DNA from: Streptomyces sp. CBMA152 | GTDB taxonomy: Bacteria; Actinomycetota; Actinomycetes; Streptomycetales; Streptomycetaceae | DNA length: 64,000 nt | Assembly (NCBI RefSeq): GCF_014596475.1 | Contig: NZ_MECJ01000011.1 | Span: 186,001 to 250,000, forward strand | Direction: 5' to 3' | Shown: piece by piece, positions 59,147-64,000 of the stretch | Layout: every line of letters begins with the position of its first letter | How positions within the stretch are numbered: the first letter of the stretch is position 1 | Notes under the pieces: model-generated | Told to the model about the DNA's origin: nothing | Database searches by the model: none | What the model saw: only the letters and a program-made list of their open reading frames with translations | Made by a program: the position numbers and the translations under genes

Positions 59147-60406
59147 TCAGATACGGCTGTCCTCGACGGCGGGAACCGAGCGGTCCGCCGTCCCGTTGCC
59201 GGTGAGCGACCGGGGCGAGGGCTTGGTGGCGGCCGGCGCCTTGCCGCAGAACGCGGGCTCCAGGGTGTTCGTCAGCGCCGAGGTGACGGCACCGTTGTTG
59301 GAGGCGTTGGCGAACACGACGACCGTGCGCTTGTGGTCCGGGGTGGAGAACGTCTGGGTCTGGTAGCCCTGGACGATTCCGCCGTGGCCGAGCACCTTGC
59401 CGCAGGACAGGGCGATCTCCCTGATCCCGAGCCCGTAGCTGACCTTGGCCGTGGGCGTGGGGAGCACGCTCGTCATCTGGCGCAGCGACTCGTCGGAGAC
59501 CAGCCCGCCGGAGCTGCCGGCGAGCAGCGCGGTCATGAAGCGGTCGAGGTCACGGGCGGAGGAGACCACACCGCCCGCGCTCCAGACCCAGGACGCGGTC
59601 TGCTCGGTCGAGTCGAGGAGCGGCTTGGTCCGGTCGTCATTGGTCAGGTAGCCGGTGATGTGCGGGCCCGCGATGGTCTTCTGGGGCACGGTGAAGCTGG
59701 TCTGACGCAGCTTCAGCGGCTCGAAGATCTGCTCCTTCAGCAGCTCGGCGTAGGGGCGGCCGGTGAGGTGCTCGGCCGCCAGACCCATCAGTACGTAGTC
59801 GGTGTTCGAGTACGAGTACGCGGTCCCCGGGGTGTACTGCAGGCCGTGCTTCACCGACATCGCCACGAGGTCCTTGGGCTCGTAGACGTTGTTGCGGATG
59901 CGCTTCTCGAAGGCTTCGGTGGTCTCCTCCCCGCTCTGTTCCAGGAGGTCGTTGGTGTGGTCGTACACCCCGGCGCGGTGTTCCATCACCTGGCGCGCGG
60001 TGATCGCCCAGCTCTCGGGCAGCGTCCCGGCGGGCAGGTAGTCGCGCAGCGGCTTGTCCAGGTCGATACGGCCCTGCTCGGCGAGGCGCATCACCAGGAC
60101 CGAGGCGAACATCTTGCTGTTGCTGCCCACCCGGAAACGCCAGTCGGCGTTCATGGGCGTACCGTCGAGATCGGCCTTGCCGACGGTCAGCGTGCGGCCG
60201 CGCTCGGAGTTGTCCCCGTGGTCGCGGATCACCGCGAACGCCCCCGGCGCGCCCGCGTCCACGACACGTTGCAGCGCGGCGCGCACCCCGGTCACGTCCG
60301 TCTCGGTCCGGTCCTGAGCGGCGGACGCGCCCACGGCGCTCCCGGCCGCGAGCACCACGGTGGTCGCGAGTACGGTCACGGTACGGGCGATGGTGGTTCC
60401 AGCCAT
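59147..60406 (-). CDS. Secreted serine hydrolase, DD-peptidase/class C beta-lactamase fold
   Basis: The 419-aa protein has a signal peptide (ending ASA-AQ, about residue 30) and the three active-site elements of penicillin-recognising hydrolases: S95-x-x-K98 in GSNSKMF, the YSN-type tyrosine in YSYSNTDY and LGHGGIVQGY in place of KTG. The HGG variant matches Streptomyces R61-like DD-carboxypeptidases and related D-aminopeptidase or esterase members. It may trim peptidoglycan or hydrolyse other amides. AGGGG lies ten bases before ATG 60406. Confidence 0.9.
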   Translation of the reverse strand: MAGTTIARTVTVLATTVVLAAGSAVGASAAQDRTETDVTGVRAALQRVVDAGAPGAFAVIRDHGDNSERGRTLTVGKADLDGTPMNADWRFRVGSNSKMFASVLVMRLAEQGRIDLDKPLRDYLPAGTLPESWAITARQVMEHRAGVYDHTNDLLEQSGEETTEAFEKRIRNNVYEPKDLVAMSVKHGLQYTPGTAYSYSNTDYVLMGLAAEHLTGRPYAELLKEQIFEPLKLRQTSFTVPQKTIAGPHITGYLTNDDRTKPLLDSTEQTASWVWSAGGVVSSARDLDRFMTALLAGSSGGLVSDESLRQMTSVLPTPTAKVSYGLGIREIALSCGKVLGHGGIVQGYQTQTFSTPDHKRTVVVFANASNNGAVTSALTNTLEPAFCGKAPAATKPSPRSLTGNGTADRSVPAVEDSRI

Positions 60407-60522
60407 AAGAGAAATACCCCTGTTTCCCGGCTTTTTGTGCGGAGGGCCGGTCTTTTAGCCCTCAGCCACCAAGATCGTATAGGGGTATGAGCTGATCGGC
60501 CTTCGCCCACGCGGCCCCGCGC

Positions 60523-62475
60523 TCAGCGGCACACATCGCCTTCCGGTGCGTACTGGCTCGCCTGAAGCCGGTAGAGCTCCGCGTACAGGCCGTCCGCCGC
60601 CAGGAGGTCTGACGGGGTGCCGGATTCCACGAGGTGGCCCTTGTCGAGGACGTGGACGAGGTCGGCGTGGCGGACGGAGGCGAGGCGGTGGGTGATGAGG
60701 AGGACGGTGCGGCCGTCGTCGGCCAGGGCGCGGATCTCGTCGAAGACCTGGAGTTCGGCGCGGGCGTCCAGGGCCGCGGTGGGTTCGTCGACGATGAGGA
60801 TCTGTCCTTCCCGATAGGCGGCGCGGCTGAAGCCGATGCGCTGCCACTGGCCGCCGGACAGCTGGTGGCCGCCGCGGAACCCCCGGGCCAGCAAGGTGTC
60901 GAGGCCACGGGGCAGCTCGGCGACGAGTTCCTTGGCGCCCGCGTGGTGCAGGGCGCGGTCGACGCGGTCGTCGCTGGCCGGGGCGTCGGGGCGGCCGATG
61001 AGGACGTTGACGCGCGCGGTGAAGGACCATCGGGTGAAGTCCTGGGCGACCATCGCCACCCGGTCCGTGAGCTGGTTCCGGTCGGCGTGGGCGGCGTCGG
61101 TCTCGTCCCAGAGGATCCGGCCCTGCTGCGGGGTGTAGAGACCGGCGAGGAGTTTGGCGAGGGTGGTCTTGCCCGAGCCGTTGCTCCCGACCAGGGCGAC
61201 GATCTTGCCGGTGGGGATGGTGAGGGTCACGTCGTCCAGGGCGGGCGCGGCCTGGCCGGGATACGTGAAGGTGACGTGCTCGAAGCGGATCCGCTGCGGC
61301 AACTCAGGCAGCGGCAGGCCTCCGGTGGGCAGGGTGCGCCGCTCGGCCTCCTCGCACAGTCGCTCCAAGTCCCCTACGAACAGGGCCTGTTCATGCAGCG
61401 CGTTGACCTCCAGGGCCAGGGTGGTGAGGTTCGCTGATCCGGTGCGGATCGCGATCACAGCCGTGCCCGCGACGGACAAGGCCATCGCGCCGCCGAGGAG
61501 CAGAGCGCCCAGGGTGAGATACGTGGCGGCCGTGGCGGCGCCGATCCAGACGGCCGCGATCAGCCCGGTCCGGGCTTCGAGCCGGGCCAGCCGCGCCTGT
61601 TCGGCTTCGGCGGACTCGGACAGCGCACGGAAGTGCCGCAGGAGGAACGGGCCGATGCCGTGCACCCTGATCTCGGGCGCGGCGCCGGTGTCGGTCAGCA
61701 TGTGCCCGATCAGAGAGCCGGCGCGGGTGTGCTGGGTCCAGGCGTGGAAGGACAGATAGCGGCGCCGGGCCGTGGTCAGCGCGCTGCACGAACCGGGCAC
61801 CGTCATGAGGGCCAGCAGCGGCAGCAACACCGGGTGCAGCACGGTCAGGACGCTCGCGGCGGTGATGAACGAGGTCGCCGCGTTGATGGCACGGTTGCCG
61901 ATGCTCATCATCCGGCGCGCGGAGGACGCCCCGTACCGGGCCGAGTCGAGCAGTTTGTGGAACTGGTCGTCCTCGATCGCCGCCAGCTCCACCTGCGAGG
62001 CCCGTTCGAGATACACCTCGGTCGCCACCCGCTCGACCCTTGGCTCCAGCCGCCCGGTCGCATACGTGGTGACGGCCCGCAACAGCGCCCCCGCCGACAT
62101 CGTGACGCTCACCGCGATCAGCGCGGGCAGTGCGCGGTGCAGGCGGTCCTCGATGGCCGCGCCCGTCAGCAGCCCGGCCAGGATGTGGTTGACCGCCAGC
62201 AGACTCGCGGCCTGGGCGAGCCCGCGCCCGAGGTTGGCGACGACGAGGAGGCGGGCGGCGCGGGGGTCGGCACGCCAGGCGAGCCGGAACCCGGAGGCCA
62301 GGAGCCGGGGCAGCCGTCGCAGCACCGCGCGCAGGTTCAGTTCGAGGTAGGCCTCCTCGTGCTGGGACCAGCCCATGTCGTAACGGAGAGGACCGCCGAA
62401 CAGCAGTTGCTCGGAGTGCGAGGGCCGCACACTGTCCGGGTCGGTGCGATCGCGGTTCCGGTGTTTGTGGCGCAT
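60523..62475 (-). CDS. ABC exporter (fused membrane and ATPase domains), peptide-type
   Basis: The 650-aa half-transporter has about six hydrophobic helices in residues 70-350 and an ATPase domain with Walker A GSNGSGKTT (430-438), Q-loop AQDFTRWSFT, signature LSGGQWQR, Walker B ILIVDEPTAALDA and switch His in LLITHRLASVRHADLV. There is no N-terminal C39 peptidase, so any leader would be removed by another protease. The ATG lies 8 bases after the stop of the HTTM gene. It is the last gene of a cassette that begins with a small peptide gene, which suggests that it exports that peptide or confers immunity to it. Confidence 0.9.
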   Translation of the reverse strand: MRHKHRNRDRTDPDSVRPSHSEQLLFGGPLRYDMGWSQHEEAYLELNLRAVLRRLPRLLASGFRLAWRADPRAARLLVVANLGRGLAQAASLLAVNHILAGLLTGAAIEDRLHRALPALIAVSVTMSAGALLRAVTTYATGRLEPRVERVATEVYLERASQVELAAIEDDQFHKLLDSARYGASSARRMMSIGNRAINAATSFITAASVLTVLHPVLLPLLALMTVPGSCSALTTARRRYLSFHAWTQHTRAGSLIGHMLTDTGAAPEIRVHGIGPFLLRHFRALSESAEAEQARLARLEARTGLIAAVWIGAATAATYLTLGALLLGGAMALSVAGTAVIAIRTGSANLTTLALEVNALHEQALFVGDLERLCEEAERRTLPTGGLPLPELPQRIRFEHVTFTYPGQAAPALDDVTLTIPTGKIVALVGSNGSGKTTLAKLLAGLYTPQQGRILWDETDAAHADRNQLTDRVAMVAQDFTRWSFTARVNVLIGRPDAPASDDRVDRALHHAGAKELVAELPRGLDTLLARGFRGGHQLSGGQWQRIGFSRAAYREGQILIVDEPTAALDARAELQVFDEIRALADDGRTVLLITHRLASVRHADLVHVLDKGHLVESGTPSDLLAADGLYAELYRLQASQYAPEGDVCR

Positions 62476-62483
62476 CCCCGCGC

Positions 62484-63275
62484 TCACCCCGTGAGGGTCG
62501 CGGCCATGAACACCAGCGCCGGGTAGGCCCCGATGAAGGCGAAGACGAACGTACTGAGTCCCATGGTGACCGCGATCCCGATGTGCAGCGCGGCTCCGGC
62601 GAGGAGAAACCCCCAGCGCGGAACGCCCGGCACGAAAAGGGCGAGCCAGAACGTCACCTCCAGCACCATGACGCCCCACGCGAGCACGAGCCCGAGAAGC
62701 GGCCGGGCCCGCAGGAACGCCGCCAGCCGGGGTGAACCGTACGAGCGGGTGGAGAGGATCATCGCGAGGCAGGAGCCGTCGCGCCACATCGGCGAGATCA
62801 GCTTCGCCGTCCCGGCGATCAGATAGCTCAGCACCAACTGGCAGGTGAGGAACGCCAGGAAGAGCTTCCCGACCGTCCCCCCGACGGTCAGCGCGGCGGC
62901 GGCGGTGAGCATGGCGAGAGCCGCCATCTGGTCCGCGCCGTCGGTTCCGTAGTCGCTGCGGTGCAGACCGAGGAGCAGGGTGGTCAGCAGCACGCAGGCC
63001 AGTACGGCCGAGCCGCGCGTGGACAGCGGCGCCACGACCGGGGCGGCGAGCCCCGCCCCGAACTGGACGGCCAGGACCGCCCGGTACCGCTCCCAGACGA
63101 AGAGCCCGCGCACCGCGGGCGGGCAGCGGTGCGGGTACGACCCGACCACGGACCACGCCAGCGTGCCGTCCTCGGCGAACTCGCGAGCCTGGCGCAGGTC
63201 GCGGCCCGCCGACACCGCGAGCCCGGCACCGCAGACGGCCAGGATCGCCCGGGCCGTCTCGGTCTCGTTCAGCAT
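62484..63275 (-). CDS. HTTM-domain membrane protein, SdpB-like
   Basis: The 263-aa protein has six to seven hydrophobic helices and the horizontally transferred transmembrane (HTTM) signature: LVLSYLIAGTAKLISPMWRD, then VMVLEVTFWLALFVPG, and FLLAGAALHIGIAVTMGLST. HTTM domains occur in vitamin K-dependent gamma-carboxylase and in SdpB, which matures the SDP toxin in Bacillus. The start overlaps the stop of the upstream DUF5819-like gene, and the ABC exporter follows. An SdpB-like maturation role for the small peptide is the best inference. Confidence 0.82.
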   Translation of the reverse strand: MLNETETARAILAVCGAGLAVSAGRDLRQAREFAEDGTLAWSVVGSYPHRCPPAVRGLFVWERYRAVLAVQFGAGLAAPVVAPLSTRGSAVLACVLLTTLLLGLHRSDYGTDGADQMAALAMLTAAAALTVGGTVGKLFLAFLTCQLVLSYLIAGTAKLISPMWRDGSCLAMILSTRSYGSPRLAAFLRARPLLGLVLAWGVMVLEVTFWLALFVPGVPRWGFLLAGAALHIGIAVTMGLSTFVFAFIGAYPALVFMAATLTG

Positions 63276-63880
63276 GGCGTACCTTCCCGAGCGCCGGGGT
63301 CCCGTACGTCGACCTCCCGTACATCCGCGTCCCGTACGTCGACCTCCCGCACGTCCGCCTCCAGGTCGTCTCCCGTCCCCAGCCGATGCACCACGGACAC
63401 GAAGATCACCTGGGGGTCCTCGTCCCGCAGACTCGCGTGCGCGATGACGAACTCGAAGCCGACGGCGGCGGCGTCGTGCGGCGCGGAGGCCGCTCTGTTG
63501 AGCAGCAGGAGGTACGGAGTGCTGATCATCAGCCGGGCGTCCCGGGTCCGCGCGTCCGACTCCTCCTCCCAGCCCTGCGCGGCCCGCCGCACCAGGTGCG
63601 CGGCGGCGTCGAACAGGGCCTTGCCCGCCCGGCCCCCTTCGCCGCCCTCCGGCAGGACGAGTCGCAGGGGGCCGACCGTGTCGTTGGCCAGGACGTCGCG
63701 GTACATCAGCACCTTGTCCTTCGTCGCCGGGTTGGGCGCGAAGAACGTCCAGGACGGCAGCAACGGGGAGAACCAGGCGGGGACCCGCTTGCGGAGCGCC
63801 TCACCGATCCGGGGCAGCGCCGCCACCACGGTCGCCATCAACCACGCCGTCAGGACGACAGCCACGAGTACGGATCCCAC
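63269..63880 (-). CDS. DUF5819/SdpA-like membrane-anchored protein with repeat tail
   Basis: The 203-aa protein has one N-terminal transmembrane helix (LVAVVLTAWLMATVVAALP) followed by the DUF5819-like motif LPSWTFFAPNPATKDKV, which also resembles the SdpA family (a W-x-FFxxNP-type block). The C-terminus is an acidic/basic pentapeptide repeat (ADVREVDVRDADVREVDVRD) encoded by four 15-base tandem units. GTG 63880 is 12 bases after the stop of the peptide gene, behind a run of G. SdpA and SdpB act together in toxin maturation in Bacillus, and the same pairing is seen here. Confidence 0.75.
   Translation of the reverse strand: MGSVLVAVVLTAWLMATVVAALPRIGEALRKRVPAWFSPLLPSWTFFAPNPATKDKVLMYRDVLANDTVGPLRLVLPEGGEGGRAGKALFDAAAHLVRRAAQGWEEESDARTRDARLMISTPYLLLLNRAASAPHDAAAVGFEFVIAHASLRDEDPQVIFVSVVHRLGTGDDLEADVREVDVRDADVREVDVRDPGAREGTPC
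63299..63358 (-). repeat. Tandem repeat inside the DUF5819-like gene
   Basis: Two 30-base units (63299-63328 and 63329-63358) match at 28 of 30 positions; each is itself two related 15-base units. They encode (A/V)DVR(E/D) pentapeptides near the C-terminus of the DUF5819-like protein. Copy number could vary between strains. Confidence 0.85.
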
Positions 63881-63892
63881 GCGGCGCCCCCC

Positions 63893-64000
63893 CTAGAAGC
63901 GGAAGTGACGGCGGCGCATCGCGAGCAGGCCGGCCACCGAGGCCGCGGGCTCGCCCGTCTCCCCCGTGATCTCCTCGATCTCCGCGGCCGACAGTTCCGT
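63893..64000 (-). CDS. C-terminal end of a small peptide, possible toxin precursor (partial)
   Basis: The minus-strand frame entering from the right edge ends at TAG 63893-63895 and gives the last 35 residues: an acidic helix (TELSAAEIEEITGETGEP) followed by AASVAGLLAMRRRHFRF. An acidic leader-like helix before a short hydrophobic and basic core is typical of ribosomal peptide precursors and small toxins. It lies 12 bases upstream of the DUF5819-like gene in a tight operon with HTTM and ABC exporter genes. The start and full length are outside the window, so the precursor role is inferred. Confidence 0.5.
   Translation of the reverse strand, partial: TELSAAEIEEITGETGEPAASVAGLLAMRRRHFRF

Noticed and set aside
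1..64000. CRISPR arrays, tRNA or rRNA genes, integrases and transposases
   Set aside because: I looked on both strands and found no regularly spaced repeats, tRNA-like cloverleaf with CCA-proximal features, rRNA-like sequence or recombinase motifs.

Overview
The window is high-GC actinobacterial chromosome, almost certainly Streptomyces. The grounds are very strong G/C at third codon positions, frequent GTG starts, many Tat, Sec and lipoprotein signals, ECF sigma factors, a CebR-type cellobiose box and a second glutamyl-tRNA synthetase. I see no rRNA, tRNA, CRISPR array, insertion sequence or integrase. The content looks accessory: secreted enzymes, one-component regulators with visible operators, two two-component systems, a resistance gene and several decayed genes.

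Layout. 0-5.5 kb: the end of an SRPBCC gene, an uncharacterised 179-aa protein, a RibD-C/DHFR-type reductase, a methyltransferase, and small lipoproteins or membrane proteins. 5.5-7.5 kb: the most striking gene, a secreted protein built like diphtheria toxin. It has a signal peptide, a cholera-type ADP-ribosyltransferase domain, a Cys-bracketed furin-like site (RAKR) and a diphtheria-T-like hydrophobic region. 7.7-12 kb: a LeuE-type exporter, a ricin-B lectin, and a three-gene operon of a second 179-aa paralogue, a catalytically altered enolase homologue and a histidine phosphatase. 12-15.2 kb: a TetR/methyltransferase pair with twin operators, and a MerR/aldo-keto reductase operon. 15.2-22 kb: a two-component system with a GerMN lipoprotein, a split AT3/SGNH acetylation pair and a Tat-exported phosphatase. 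22-26 kb: an ECF sigma factor, small enzymes, a PLP dehydratase and an esterase.

26.2-27.3 kb holds three gene remnants (WYL, NmrA-like, HxlR). 27.3-32.5 kb: a dehydrogenase and a CGNR regulator sharing two operators, an orphan ATP-grasp ligase, and an ECF41 sigma factor divergent from its classical carboxymuconolactone-decarboxylase partner, with both promoters visible. 32.6-38.2 kb: a response regulator, kinase, ABC ATPase and FtsX-type permease. 39-44 kb: gltX-like gene, a secreted protein, an IclR regulator and an acyl-CoA dehydrogenase. 44-47.4 kb: a cellulolytic pair (GH12-CBM13 and GH3) behind a CebR-like box. 47.7-52.9 kb: a lipoprotein, a Tat-secreted small protein, an esterase, an OtrA/TetM-type ribosomal protection gene with an overlapping leader frame, and a molbindin. 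53-57.4 kb: a LacI regulator, two operators, a secreted (alpha/alpha)6 glycosidase and a coupled class V aminotransferase. 57.4-60.4 kb: a carboxylesterase and a serine DD-peptidase-like protein. 60.5-64 kb: a tight cassette at the window edge (end of a small peptide gene, DUF5819/SdpA-like, HTTM/SdpB-like, ABC exporter) that resembles an SDP-type peptide toxin maturation and export system.

The two systems most worth pursuing are the diphtheria-toxin-like ADP-ribosyltransferase and the SDP-like peptide cassette. All assignments rest on reading the sequence; no database search was run.
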